DNA of 64,000 nt from CAWHXG01 sp963833235 (GTDB taxonomy: Bacteria; Pseudomonadota; Alphaproteobacteria; Rhodobacterales; Rhodobacteraceae): NCBI GenBank assembly GCA_963833235.1, contig CAWHXG010000006.1, forward strand, positions 62,001 through 126,000, written 5' to 3'. The notes beneath the pieces were generated by a model that made no database searches, was not told the origin of the DNA, and saw nothing but the letters and a program-made list of their open reading frames with translations. The translations under genes were made by a program, and so were the position numbers. This document shows, piece by piece, positions 1-9,019 of this stretch (position 1 is its first letter; the number at the start of each line of letters is the position of its first letter).

Positions 1-770
1 GGATCGGAATGGGGGATGGGCGCCTCGGCAATCAGCTCGAATCCCGCGCCCCGCCGGATGCCATAGGCCGGCACCAGAACGGCGTCGTATTTCAGCGCCA
101 TCTCTGCCGGCGAGGTGGAGGTCAGCGCCTCGCGACCGAAAAAGCGAAGCGGGGCGCCGCCGTGGACGAACTGGTCGGGCAGGATGGCCACGGTATTGCC
201 GGCCCGCAGGAAGCGGATCATCTGCGCGAGCCCGCGGCGCCCGCGGGGAAAGACCGGGCTGGCGATGCTCGTAAGCGCGCGGAGAAAGGCCGCATCGAGG
301 ACCGGATCGTCCACCGGGCGGTAGAGCGCGCCGATGGCATGGCCGCGCAGTGCCAGCACGCCCCGGATCGCGTCGAAATTGCCGAAATGGCCGCTGACGA
401 TCACGATGGGGCGCCCGGCCGCGCGCGCCGCGTCAAGCGCGGGAACCCCGGGCCCGCGAAGGCTTCCGGGATCGAGGCGGCGCAGGAACTCGGTACCCGA
501 GGCGATCTCTGTGAGCATGCGGCCGGTGTTCGCGGGAACGCTGCGGGCAAGCCGGGCGACCTCCCGCGGCGGCAGGTCGGGGAGGACGAGGGCGAGGTTC
601 TCCCTGATGCGCCGCCGGTAGCCGCCGAGCGGAGCGACGACCTGGCCCATGAGCCAGGCCGCCACCGCCAGCCGGAAACGGTAGGGCAGTAGCAGCGGCG
701 CCTTGAGCATGCCGGCCAGCGCAAGCCCGCGCGATCTTTGCAAGAACGTTCTCGGGCGGCGTCTGGTCAT
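1..770 (-). CDS. Lipid A biosynthesis acyltransferase (LpxL/HtrB family), C-terminus cut by window edge
   Basis: This family transfers a secondary acyl chain onto lipid A at the inner face of the cytoplasmic membrane. The minus strand reads open from an ATG at 768-770 through position 1 with no stop, so at least 256 residues are present and the C-terminus lies outside the window. The acyltransferase signature H-x4-D appears as SGHFGNFD about 135 residues in. It is followed by a second block, FPRGRRGLAQMIRFLRAG, and by AILPDQ, all typical of the family. The basic N-terminus leads into a hydrophobic stretch that could anchor it in the membrane. A purine-rich GCGGGGGCAG precedes the start. Which acyl position it serves cannot be told from the sequence. 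Family assignment is secure; the exact paralogue is not. Confidence 0.85.
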   Translation of the reverse strand, partial: MTRRRPRTFLQRSRGLALAGMLKAPLLLPYRFRLAVAAWLMGQVVAPLGGYRRRIRENLALVLPDLPPREVARLARSVPANTGRMLTEIASGTEFLRRLDPGSLRGPGVPALDAARAAGRPIVIVSGHFGNFDAIRGVLALRGHAIGALYRPVDDPVLDAAFLRALTSIASPVFPRGRRGLAQMIRFLRAGNTVAILPDQFVHGGAPLRFFGREALTSTSPAEMALKYDAVLVPAYGIRRGAGFELIAEAPIPHSD

Positions 771-960
771 CGCGATCTGCCCCCGCCTGTCGACGTTGTG
801 CGGCCCCAGGCTGCGGAGGGTCTGGCACCCTCGCACTTCGAGACGGGGGCGGTATAAGGGCCGGCCTGCACGGCGGCAAGGTCCGGCGCGGAACGAGAGG
901 GTGGGCCCGGTCAGGCAGCGCGACTTGCCATTGCAGGGCAACCAGCGCTTGCGGGGTGCC

Positions 961-2034
961 TTACGCGTTTTCCTCTTCGGTCTCCTCGATCATGACCAGT
1001 TCGCCCGCGGCTTCCATCTCGCGGATGGCGGCGACGATGGCGGCAAGGGCGGCCTCCCGTTCGATGGGCTTGACGCGGGGCGCCTCGGCCACGTCCTCGC
1101 GCAGCTGCGTGGCCAGACGCTGGGACATGTTCTCCAACAGGTAGTCCCCCGCTTCCGGATAGAGTTCGGGCGCCGCGGCGAGGGCCACGACGAGAAGCTT
1201 CGGGTCCACCGCCCGCACGACCTTCGGCACGTCCTTCGCCTCGATCCGGCTGGGAATGTCGGAGAAGGTGAAGATCGTGCGGCGCACCTGGCCGGCCAAC
1301 ATCTCGTCGGTTTCGTCGAGGCCCGTCAGGATATCGGCCCGGGTCGCTTCCTTCGAGGAATTGAGGATCGCGCCGAGCCGTGCCACGGGGGCCACGTCGA
1401 AGGCATCCGGCGTGCGCGCGTCGAGCTGCTCGGCGATGGAATGGCCGATGGTGCGCACCGTTTCCGGCGCCACGCCGCCCGTGGCGGAGACGGCATAGGT
1501 GATGCGCCGGGCCAGATCCCCGGGCAGCCGCCCGAGAATCTCGGCCGATCGCGGCACCGGCAGCTTGGAGAGGATCACGGCGGCGATCTCAACGCTTTCG
1601 GCGCGCAGAATGTTCACCAGATCCACGACGTCGGCCTTGGCGACGAGGGCCCAAGGGTCCCCCCGCATCTGCACCCCGGTCTCCTGCCGGATGCGGCGCA
1701 GGCAATCGGGGCTCAGCGCCGTCTGCAGCGTATCCAGCGCGCCTTCGAGCCCGCCGGGGAACGCGATCCCGAGGTCCTTCACCTCGGCCACGAATTCGCC
1801 CACGACCGCATTCAGCGTGTCGCGGTCGATCCGCCGCATCGCTCCCATTTCATGGGTGAGTTCGACCTGCATCGCTTCCGGCAGATCGGCGAGGGAGAGG
1901 TTCGCCCCTTCCTTCAACAGCAGCCGCACGATGATGGCCGCCTTTTGACGTCGTGACAGCCGGATGGGCTGGGGATGCACCGGCATGGCCGGGGCCGCGT
2001 GGGTCTTCGACCCGTTCTGAACAGCTTGCGACAT
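961..2034 (-). CDS. fliG: Flagellar motor switch protein FliG
   Basis: FliG is the rotor protein of the flagellar switch complex. It contacts FliF and FliM and receives torque from the stator through its C-terminal charged helix. The 357-residue protein aligns along its length: an N-terminal domain beginning RQKAAIIVRLLL, a middle domain (ILRAESVEIAAVILSKLP), and a C-terminal domain with IFTFSDIPSRIEAKDVPKVV and a torque-helix region ending REMEAAGELVMIEE. The middle-domain EHPQTVA motif reads ESVEIAA here, a noticeable divergence. The ATG at 2032-2034 is chosen because GGAGG lies 5 bases before it; a GTG 12 bases upstream overlaps that site. No other flagellar gene is in view. It could be a divergent paralogue. 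Confidence 0.9.
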   Translation of the reverse strand: MSQAVQNGSKTHAAPAMPVHPQPIRLSRRQKAAIIVRLLLKEGANLSLADLPEAMQVELTHEMGAMRRIDRDTLNAVVGEFVAEVKDLGIAFPGGLEGALDTLQTALSPDCLRRIRQETGVQMRGDPWALVAKADVVDLVNILRAESVEIAAVILSKLPVPRSAEILGRLPGDLARRITYAVSATGGVAPETVRTIGHSIAEQLDARTPDAFDVAPVARLGAILNSSKEATRADILTGLDETDEMLAGQVRRTIFTFSDIPSRIEAKDVPKVVRAVDPKLLVVALAAAPELYPEAGDYLLENMSQRLATQLREDVAEAPRVKPIEREAALAAIVAAIREMEAAGELVMIEETEEENA

Positions 2035-2209
2035 CGCATCCTCCACCCGCTTTTCGGTGGGATCAGCTTTGGACGAAGCTGCTTAATCGTATGTTACCCC
2101 GCAGGGGAAAAGGGGGAACAAAGGGCTACGCAATTGCGAACAAGTCGAGGCGAATTCGTGTTTTCTCGGGGCGACCTGGTGGCGGGCCGCCCCGGTTCGT
2201 CGGCCGATC

Positions 2210-2374
2210 TCAGCTTGTTGCCGCCGTGATGCAGGCTTGGGTCGTTGCATCCCAGACCTGGCCCTGGCCGCATTGGCTGGCGGTGGTGCTGGACTTGTCC
2301 CAGTTGCACATGGCCAGCGCGAGGCCGGGAGCAAGGGACAGGATCGCGGCAGTCATAAGGGTCTTCGCAGTCAT
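2210..2374 (-). CDS. Small secreted cysteine-containing peptide (54 aa)
   Basis: I do not recognise this family. The ORF has a near-perfect ribosome binding site (AAAGGAG, 6 bases before the ATG) and a classic signal peptide: MTAKTLMTAAILSLAPGLALA, with a cleavage site after ALA. The predicted mature part is only about 33 residues. It has three cysteines (in MCNWDK, SQCGQGQVWD and QACITA) and tryptophans, a spacing reminiscent of small chitin-binding-like or disulfide-knotted peptides. It lies between fliG and purB on the same strand, 61 bases downstream of the purB stop. The signal peptide and ribosome binding site make it a credible gene; its function is unknown. Confidence 0.72.
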   Translation of the reverse strand: MTAKTLMTAAILSLAPGLALAMCNWDKSSTTASQCGQGQVWDATTQACITAATS

Positions 2375-2435
2375 GGCAGTCTCCTTTGGCTACGCGACGG
2401 AAGCTAGCACGTGGCCAGCCCCCGGCAAATGCCGA

Positions 2436-3747
2436 TCATTGCGCGGGTCCGAACACCCGCGCAAAGATCGTGTCCACATGACGCAGATGATACTCCATGT
2501 CAAAATTTCGGGCGATTTCCGTCTCGTTCAGCGCCGCGCGCACGTCGGGATCCCCCAGCAGCTCCTCCTGGAAATCCGCGTCGTTCTCCCAAACCCGCAT
2601 CGCGTTGCGCTGCACCAGACGATAGGCATCCTCGCGGCTGACCCCCTTCTGGGTCAGCGCCAACAGCACGCGCTGCGACTGCACGAGGCCGCGGAACTTC
2701 TCAAGATTTCTCGCGCATCCTGTCGGGGTATATCACCAGCTTCTCGACCAGCCCGGTCAGCCGCGCCAGTGCGAAATCAAGCGTCACGGTGGCGTCGGGT
2801 GCGATGCCGCGCTCCACCGAAGAATGGCTGATGTCGCGCTCGTGCCACAGCGCCACGTTCTCCAGCGCCGGTATCACCGCCATGCGCACCAGCCGCGCGA
2901 GACCGGTCAGGTTCTCGCTCAGCACCGGATTGCGCTTGTGCGGCATCGCGCTGGAGCCCTTCTGGCCGGGATTAAAGAACTCCTCGGCCTCCAGAACCTC
3001 GGTACGCTGCATGTGCCGGATCTCGATGACGATGTTCTCGATGCCCGAGGCCACCACGGCAAGCGCGGCGAAGAAGGCGGCGTGGCGGTCGCGCGGGATC
3101 ACCTGGGTCGAGATGGGTTCGGGCACCAGACCCATCCTCGCGCAGACATGCGCCTCGACCGCGGGGTCGATGTTGGCGAAGGTGCCGACGGCGCCGGAAA
3201 TCGCGCCTGTCGCCACCTCCGCGCGTGCCGTGACCAGCCGCTGCCGGTTACGCGCCATCTCGGCGAAGAACCGCGCGAAGGTCAGCCCCATTGTTGTGGG
3301 CTCCGCATGGATGCCGTGGCTCCGCCCGATCCGCAGCGTGTCCTTGTGCTCCATCGCCCGGCGCCGCAGGGCCACCAGCAGGGCATCGATATCTGCGATC
3401 AGAAGGTCGGCGGCGCGGGTCAGCTGCACGTTCAGGCAGGTATCAAGCACGTCCGAGCTCGTCATGCCCTGGTGCACGAAACGCGCGGCATCGGCGCCGA
3501 CGATCTCGGCCAGATGGGTGAGAAAGGCGATCACGTCGTGGCGAGTGACCGCCTCGATCTCGTCGATCCGACCCACGTCGAAGGGCGTCCGGGCCGCCTT
3601 CCAGACGGCCTGCGCATTCTCGCGGGGGATCACGCCCAGATCCGCCTGGGCGTCGCAGGCATGCGCCTCGATCTCGAACCAGATGCGGAACTTGGTCTCG
3701 GGCGACCAGATCGCCGCCATCTCGGGGCGGGAATAGCGGGGGATCAT
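2436..3747 (-). pseudogene. purB: Adenylosuccinate lyase PurB, interrupted by a +1 frameshift
   Basis: PurB catalyses two fumarate-releasing steps of purine synthesis (SAICAR to AICAR, adenylosuccinate to AMP). The first 347 residues (MIPRYSRPEM onward) contain the superfamily signature GSSAMPHKRNP and the catalytic-region motif TSSDVLDT. The frame then stops just after IYPDRMREKS. The remaining C-terminus (VQSQRVLLALTQKGVSREDAY to the end at 2436) lies in the next frame. Dropping one T from the TTT at 2707-2709 (an A on the coding strand) gives MRENLEKFRGLVQSQRV and an uninterrupted protein of 436 residues, the normal length. The start at 3747 follows GAAGGA; a TTG 15 bases upstream overlaps that site. 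Because the gene is near-essential and the lesion is a homopolymer extension, a sequencing error is more likely than a real pseudogene. Confidence 0.9.
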
Positions 3748-3825
3748 CGCGGCGTCCTTCAACCGGGGGCCGGGCCGCTTCTAGGCGGCGGCCCCGGCCG
3801 GGACAAGACGCTCAGGCGGCGCGGC

Positions 3826-5130
3826 TCAGCGGTTCTCGACGTCCACGTATTCGCGGTGCGTCGCACCCATGTAAAGCTGCCGGGGACGGCCGATCTTCTG
3901 GTTGGGATCGTTCAGCATCTCTTTCCACTGGCTGATCCAGCCCACCGTCCGGCTGAGCGCGAAGATCGGCGTGAACATCGAGGTCGGGAAGCCCATCGCC
4001 TCGAGGATGATGCCGGAATAGAAGTCGACGTTCGGGAACAGCTTCTTCTCGGTGAAGTACGGGTCTTCCAGCGCCTGCTTCTCAAGCTCCTTGGCGACCT
4101 GCAGGATCGGGTTGTTCTCGACCCCCAGCAGGTCCAGAACCTCGTCCGCCGATTGCTTCATCACCGTCGCGCGCGGATCGTGGTTCTTGTAGACCCGATG
4201 CCCGAAGCCCATCAGGCGGAACGGATCGTCCTTGTCCTTGGCGCGGGCGATGTATTCCGGGATCCGGTCGGGCGTGCCGATCTCCTTCAGCATCTCAAGG
4301 CACGCCTGGTTGGCGCCGCCATGGGCGGGCCCCCAGAGGCAGGCGATGCCGGCCGCGATACAGGCGAAGGGGTTGGCCCCTGACGACGAGGCGAGGCGCA
4401 CCGTGGAGGTCGAGGCGTTCTGCTCGTGATCCGCATGCAGGGTGAAGATCCTGTCCATCGCGCGGCTTAGGATCGGGTTCACCACGTATTCCTCGGCGGG
4501 CACCGAGAAGCACATGCGCAGGAAGTTCGAGGCATAGTCCAGATCGTTGCGGGGATACACGAAGGGCTGACCCACGTGGTACTTGTAGGCCCAGGCGGCG
4601 ATCGTCGGCATCTTGGCGATCAGCCGGATGGAGGCGACCTCGCGCTGCCAGGGATCGTGGATGTCGGTGCTGTCGTGGTAGAACGCGCTCATCGCACCGA
4701 CCACGCCCACCATGATCGCCATCGGATGCGCATCGCGGCGGAAGCCACGGAAAAAATTCATCATCTGCTCATGCAGCATCGTGTGATGGGTCACGCGCTG
4801 CTCGAAATCCTCAAGCTGCGCGCCGGTGGGCAACTCGCCATAGAGCAGCAGGTAGCAGACCTCGAGGTAGTGGGACTTCTCGGCCAGATCGCCTATGGCA
4901 TAGCCGCGGTGCAGCAACTCGCCCTTGTCGCCGTCGATATAGGTGATCGTGCTCTCGCACGAGGCGGTCGAGGTGTAGCCTGGATCGTAGGTGAAGATGC
5001 CGCCCTGGGCGTAGAGCTTGGTGATGTCGATCACATCGGGGCCGATGCTGGGCGAATGCATGGGAAGCTGCAACGTCTTGTCGCCATAGCTCAGCGTCGC
5101 GGTCTGCGGGGTCTGGGACGTGTCAGGCAA
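3826..5130 (-). CDS. gltA: Citrate synthase (type II, hexameric-family length)
   Basis: This enzyme condenses oxaloacetate with acetyl-CoA in the first step of the TCA cycle. The 434-residue protein matches the Gram-negative GltA type. It has HADHEQNASTSTVR, the catalytic histidine block WGPAHGGANQ, the second histidine in GFGHRVYKNHDPRA, and the catalytic aspartate in FPNVDFYSG. The start is unusual: the only suitably placed initiator is a TTG at 5128-5130, 7 bases after GGAGG. The nearby ATG at 5135-5137 abuts the GGAGG and opens only a 4-codon frame. The TTG start gives MPDTSQTPQTATLSYGDKT, which aligns with related enzymes. It sits between purB and gltX in the same orientation. Confidence 0.97.
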   Translation of the reverse strand: MPDTSQTPQTATLSYGDKTLQLPMHSPSIGPDVIDITKLYAQGGIFTYDPGYTSTASCESTITYIDGDKGELLHRGYAIGDLAEKSHYLEVCYLLLYGELPTGAQLEDFEQRVTHHTMLHEQMMNFFRGFRRDAHPMAIMVGVVGAMSAFYHDSTDIHDPWQREVASIRLIAKMPTIAAWAYKYHVGQPFVYPRNDLDYASNFLRMCFSVPAEEYVVNPILSRAMDRIFTLHADHEQNASTSTVRLASSSGANPFACIAAGIACLWGPAHGGANQACLEMLKEIGTPDRIPEYIARAKDKDDPFRLMGFGHRVYKNHDPRATVMKQSADEVLDLLGVENNPILQVAKELEKQALEDPYFTEKKLFPNVDFYSGIILEAMGFPTSMFTPIFALSRTVGWISQWKEMLNDPNQKIGRPRQLYMGATHREYVDVENR

Positions 5131-5288
5131 GGGTCATCCTCCGTAGCCGACCGGCGCGTGGGCCTGGTCTCTTGTCTCTGGGCCGCCAACCCGGGTCGCA
5201 CCATCGGTGCCGCGAGCCCGCATCGGGCGGGCGAAATCAGTAACAACGGACCTCGTCCGGCGCATGGCGGCTGGCGCCACGACGCCCC

Positions 5289-6692
5289 TTATGTAGCGAC
5301 ATCCTGCAGCCGGGCCAGCGTCTCTTCGCGCCCGATCACCAGCATCATGTCGAAGACGCTGGGCGTGGTGGTCCGGCCGGCGAGCGCGGCTCTGAGAGGC
5401 GGCGCGATCTTCCCCAGGCCCAACCCCTTCGCCTCGGCCATTCGGGTCACCGACGCCTCCAGCATCTCTCTGGTCCAGCTAGCATTTTGCAGGTGCGGCG
5501 TCAAATCCGCGAGCAACCCGCGGGCCTCTTCGGTCAGCGCGCCGGCGGCCTTCTCGTCGGGCAGGATCGGGCGGGACGCGAGCACGAAATGCGCCTTTTC
5601 AAGCAGTTCCGCGTAGGTCTTCGCGCGCTCCTTCAGCCCGGGCATCGCGGCGCGCAGCCCGGTCTCCTGCGCCTGGGTAAGCGGCGCCGCGCCGGTCGCG
5701 GCTAGATACGTCGCCACGCCTCTAAGCAGTGCAGCATCGTTCATCCGCGTCATGTGCTGGCCGCACACGCTGGCAAGCTTCTTGGAGTCGAGCCGCGCCG
5801 GCGCCCGGCCGATCCCGCCAAGATCGAACCAGTCGAGCGCCTGCGCGGTGTCGAACACCTCGTCGTCGCCATGGCTCCAGCCCAGCCGGGTCAGGTAGTT
5901 GCGCAGGCCCGGCACCGGATAGCCCATCGCGCGGTACTCGCCGACGCCGAGCGCCCCGTGCCGCTTGCTCAGCTTCTTGCCGTCCGGCCCGTGGATCAGC
6001 GGGATGTGGGCAAAGACCGGTAGCGGCCAGCCCATCGCCGCATAGACCAGCGATTGCCGGGCGGCGTTGCCTAGGTGATCGTCGCCGCGGACCACGTGGG
6101 TCACGCCGGCATCGTGATCGTCCACCACCACGGCCAGCATATAGGTCGGCGAGCCGTCCGAGCGCAGAAGCACCATGTCGTCAAGCTGATCGTTCGCCCA
6201 GGCGACCCGGCCCTGGACGGCATCCTCGATGACCGTCTCGCCCGTCTGAGGGGCGCGTAGGCGGATCGCGAAAGGAGCATCGGGATGGTCGGCCGGGTCG
6301 GCATCCCGCCACGGCGACCGGTAGAGGGTCGAGCGGCCTTCGGCCTTCGCCGTCTCCCGGAAAGCGGCGATCTCCTCTTGCGGAGCAAAGCACTTGTAGG
6401 CCTGGCCACGCTTCAGCATCGCGCGCGCCACTTCGGCATGCCGGGTGGCATTGGCCGCCTGGCTGACGACCGGACCGTCATGATCGAGCTCAAGCCACGC
6501 CAGCCCATCCAGGATCGCCGCTGTCGCCTCGGGGGTCGAGCGCGCGCGGTCGGTGTCCTCGATCCGCAGCAGGAACCGGCCGCCGCGGCCCCGGGCGAAA
6601 AGCCAGTTGAAAAGCGCCGTGCGGGCGCCGCCGATATGCAGGAACCCCGTGGGCGAGGGCGCGAAGCGCGTGACGACCGGGGGCTGGCTCAT
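5289..6692 (-). CDS. gltX: Glutamate--tRNA ligase
   Basis: This class I aminoacyl-tRNA synthetase attaches glutamate to tRNA-Glu in the cytoplasm. At 467 residues it is the usual size. The HIGH motif appears near the N-terminus as PSPTGFLHIGGAR, and the KMSKS equivalent as KKLSKRHGA about residue 240. The anticodon-binding domain follows. Alphaproteobacteria often carry two GltX copies, one of which may also charge tRNA-Gln for later amidation; which type this is cannot be settled here. It is divergently transcribed from comEC across about 100 bases. Confidence 0.96.
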   Translation of the reverse strand: MSQPPVVTRFAPSPTGFLHIGGARTALFNWLFARGRGGRFLLRIEDTDRARSTPEATAAILDGLAWLELDHDGPVVSQAANATRHAEVARAMLKRGQAYKCFAPQEEIAAFRETAKAEGRSTLYRSPWRDADPADHPDAPFAIRLRAPQTGETVIEDAVQGRVAWANDQLDDMVLLRSDGSPTYMLAVVVDDHDAGVTHVVRGDDHLGNAARQSLVYAAMGWPLPVFAHIPLIHGPDGKKLSKRHGALGVGEYRAMGYPVPGLRNYLTRLGWSHGDDEVFDTAQALDWFDLGGIGRAPARLDSKKLASVCGQHMTRMNDAALLRGVATYLAATGAAPLTQAQETGLRAAMPGLKERAKTYAELLEKAHFVLASRPILPDEKAAGALTEEARGLLADLTPHLQNASWTREMLEASVTRMAEAKGLGLGKIAPPLRAALAGRTTTPSVFDMMLVIGREETLARLQDVAT

Positions 6693-6796
6693 GGGGGTCT
6701 CCTGCTGACCAGCGCGGTCTAGCCGCCCGCCGGGCGCTGGTAAAGGCGCGGCTCCGCGAGGGCGCGACCCCCGCCGTTAATCCTTTCGCAAGAAAG

Positions 6797-9019
6797 ATGG
6801 CGATTATGGGGCGCAGGGCCCGGGCCGGCCATCGCCCGGCAAGGCGGGCAGAGGCGGGCGGCCCCTTGCGTATCCTGGCGATCCTCGCGGCGTTCGTCGC
6901 CCGGCAGCGCGGCCATCTCTTCGGATGGGTGCCGGTCTGCCTCGCCATCGGCATCGGCGGCTTCTTCGGCCTGCCCATAGAGCCCGGCCGCACCGCGATC
7001 CTCGCCACGGCCGGCCTGTGCGCGCTCGCCGCCCTCGCCGCGCGCCGGGCGCCGGAAGCCCTGGCCCCGATGCTGGCCGGCCTTGCGCTGATCGCCGCCG
7101 GTGGCCTGCTGGCCGCCGCACGCACCCATGCCGTGGCCGAACCGCCGCTGTCGTTCCGCTATTACGGCCCGGTCGAGGGCCGCATCGTGGGTATCGACCG
7201 GTCGGCCAGCGACAATTTGCGCCTCACCCTCGCCGACGTGGTGCTCGACGACGTGCGCCCCGAACGGACCCCGCCGCGCGTCCGCGTCTCGCTGCATGGG
7301 CAACAGGGCTTCGTCGATCCGCAGCCCGGCCTGCCGGTGATGATGACGGCGCATCTCTCGCCGCCGCAGGGGCCGGTAGAGCCGGGGGGCTTCGACTTCC
7401 GCCGTCATGCCTGGTTCCAGGGCCTGGGCGCCGTGGGCTACACGCGCACGCCGGTGCTGGCCACCGGGCCGGTGGAGGGCGGCGGCCTGGCGCTGCGGCT
7501 GACCGCCTGGCGGATGGCGCTTTCGGGGCGGATCCAGACGGCCCTGCCGGGGCAGACGGGCGCCTTCGCCGCCGCCGTGCTCACGGGCGACCGCTCCGGC
7601 CTGACGCTCGAGACCGTCGCCGACATGCGCGACAGCAACCTCTCGCACCTCCTGGCGATCTCGGGCCTGCACATGGGCCTCCTGACCGGCTTCGTCTTCA
7701 CCCTCGTGCGGGCCGGCATCGCGCTGATCCCGCCGCTGGCGCTGCGCGTCCCGTCGAAGAAATGGGCGGCGGTGGGGGCGCTTGCGGCGGCCACGATCTA
7801 TCTGGGCCTCTCGGGCGGCAACATCGCCACCCAGCGGGCCTACATCATGGTGGCGGTGATGCTGTGCGCCGTGCTGCTGGACCGCCGCGCCCTGACGCTG
7901 CGCGCCGTGGCCTTCGCCGCGACGCTCGTGCTGCTGCTGCGCCCCGAGGCGCTGACCGGCCCGGGCTTCCAGATGTCGTTCGCCGCGACGACGGCGCTGG
8001 TGTGGGTCTTCTCAAACCTGCGCACAATCGAGGCGACGCGGGTTCCGCGTTGGCTGCGCCCTGTGATGGGGGTGGTCGTCTCCTCCGCCGTGGCGGGGCT
8101 GGCCACCGCGCCCATCGCGGCCGCGCACTTCAACCGCGCCGCCACCTACGGTCTGATCGCCAATCTGGTCTCGGTACCGGTCATGGGCAGCCTCGTGATC
8201 CCCACCGCGGTCGTCTCGGCGCTGGTCGCGCCCCTTGGCCTCTGGACCGAGGGAATGCAGGTCATGGGCTTCGGCATCGCCTGGATCCTCGGCGTGGCCA
8301 ACACGGTCGCGGGGTTCGAGGGGGCCGTGCGCCACATCGTAAGCCCCGGGCCCTGGGTGCTGCCGCTCTTCTCGCTCGGTGCCCTATCGTTGATCCTCGT
8401 TCGCGGCCCGGCCCGGCTCGCGGGGCTCGCCGGCATCCTCGCGGCGTTCGTCATCTGGGGGCAGGGCGCGCGCCCCACGGTGCTGCTGGCGCAGAGCGGC
8501 GGGATCGCCGGCTACATGACCGGCGAGGGGCGGGCGCTGACCAAGCCGCGCGGAGACGGCTTCGTCGTGCGCAACTGGCTGGAGAACGACGGCGACGCCG
8601 CCACGCCCGAGGAGGCCGCGGCGCGCGGGCTCACCGGGCAAGGCGCAGTGGCCGGTCTCAACCTTCGGGTGTTGACAGGGGCGCAAGCCCGCAGCGGCCC
8701 CATCGACTGCGCGGGCGCCGACCTCGTGATCGCCCCCGAACCGCTCGACCCGCGCCCCGGATGCACCGTGCTGGGGGCCGACATCCTCGACTGGTCCGGC
8801 CCCATCGCGATCCGCCAAGATGGCGACGCGCTGCGCATCGCCACCGCGCGCGCCGCCTCAGGCGACAGGGCCTGGAACCGGGCGGGTCGGCGGGTGACGG
8901 ACAGGCAGGAAGCGGCCTTCGAGGCACGGCTGACCGAGATGCGGACCCGATTGCAAGGGGTCCCGGGCGGGCAGGGTGCCGAGGCGCCCGCGCTGACGGT
9001 CGCCCGCCGCACTCAGTAG
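6797..9019 (+). CDS. comEC: ComEC/Rec2-family DNA uptake channel protein
   Basis: ComEC forms the inner-membrane channel that brings single-stranded DNA into the cytoplasm during natural transformation. The 740-residue protein has an N-terminal DUF4131-like hydrophobic segment, then an OB-like soluble region (residues about 115-200). The Competence domain follows, with its hallmark LLAISGLHMGLLTGFVF and a series of membrane helices to about residue 540. The C-terminal part has the position of the metallo-beta-lactamase-like domain but shows no HxHxDH metal motif, so it is degenerate or lost. The last 7 bases overlap the convergent lexA gene. No other competence gene is in view. Confidence 0.92.
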   Translation: MAIMGRRARAGHRPARRAEAGGPLRILAILAAFVARQRGHLFGWVPVCLAIGIGGFFGLPIEPGRTAILATAGLCALAALAARRAPEALAPMLAGLALIAAGGLLAAARTHAVAEPPLSFRYYGPVEGRIVGIDRSASDNLRLTLADVVLDDVRPERTPPRVRVSLHGQQGFVDPQPGLPVMMTAHLSPPQGPVEPGGFDFRRHAWFQGLGAVGYTRTPVLATGPVEGGGLALRLTAWRMALSGRIQTALPGQTGAFAAAVLTGDRSGLTLETVADMRDSNLSHLLAISGLHMGLLTGFVFTLVRAGIALIPPLALRVPSKKWAAVGALAAATIYLGLSGGNIATQRAYIMVAVMLCAVLLDRRALTLRAVAFAATLVLLLRPEALTGPGFQMSFAATTALVWVFSNLRTIEATRVPRWLRPVMGVVVSSAVAGLATAPIAAAHFNRAATYGLIANLVSVPVMGSLVIPTAVVSALVAPLGLWTEGMQVMGFGIAWILGVANTVAGFEGAVRHIVSPGPWVLPLFSLGALSLILVRGPARLAGLAGILAAFVIWGQGARPTVLLAQSGGIAGYMTGEGRALTKPRGDGFVVRNWLENDGDAATPEEAAARGLTGQGAVAGLNLRVLTGAQARSGPIDCAGADLVIAPEPLDPRPGCTVLGADILDWSGPIAIRQDGDALRIATARAASGDRAWNRAGRRVTDRQEAAFEARLTEMRTRLQGVPGGQGAEAPALTVARRTQ

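Noticed and set aside
3763..3825. Terminator between gltA and purB
   Set aside because: A GC-rich imperfect hairpin exists around the TTCTAG loop, but there is no T run on the minus strand and the stem needs a bulge.
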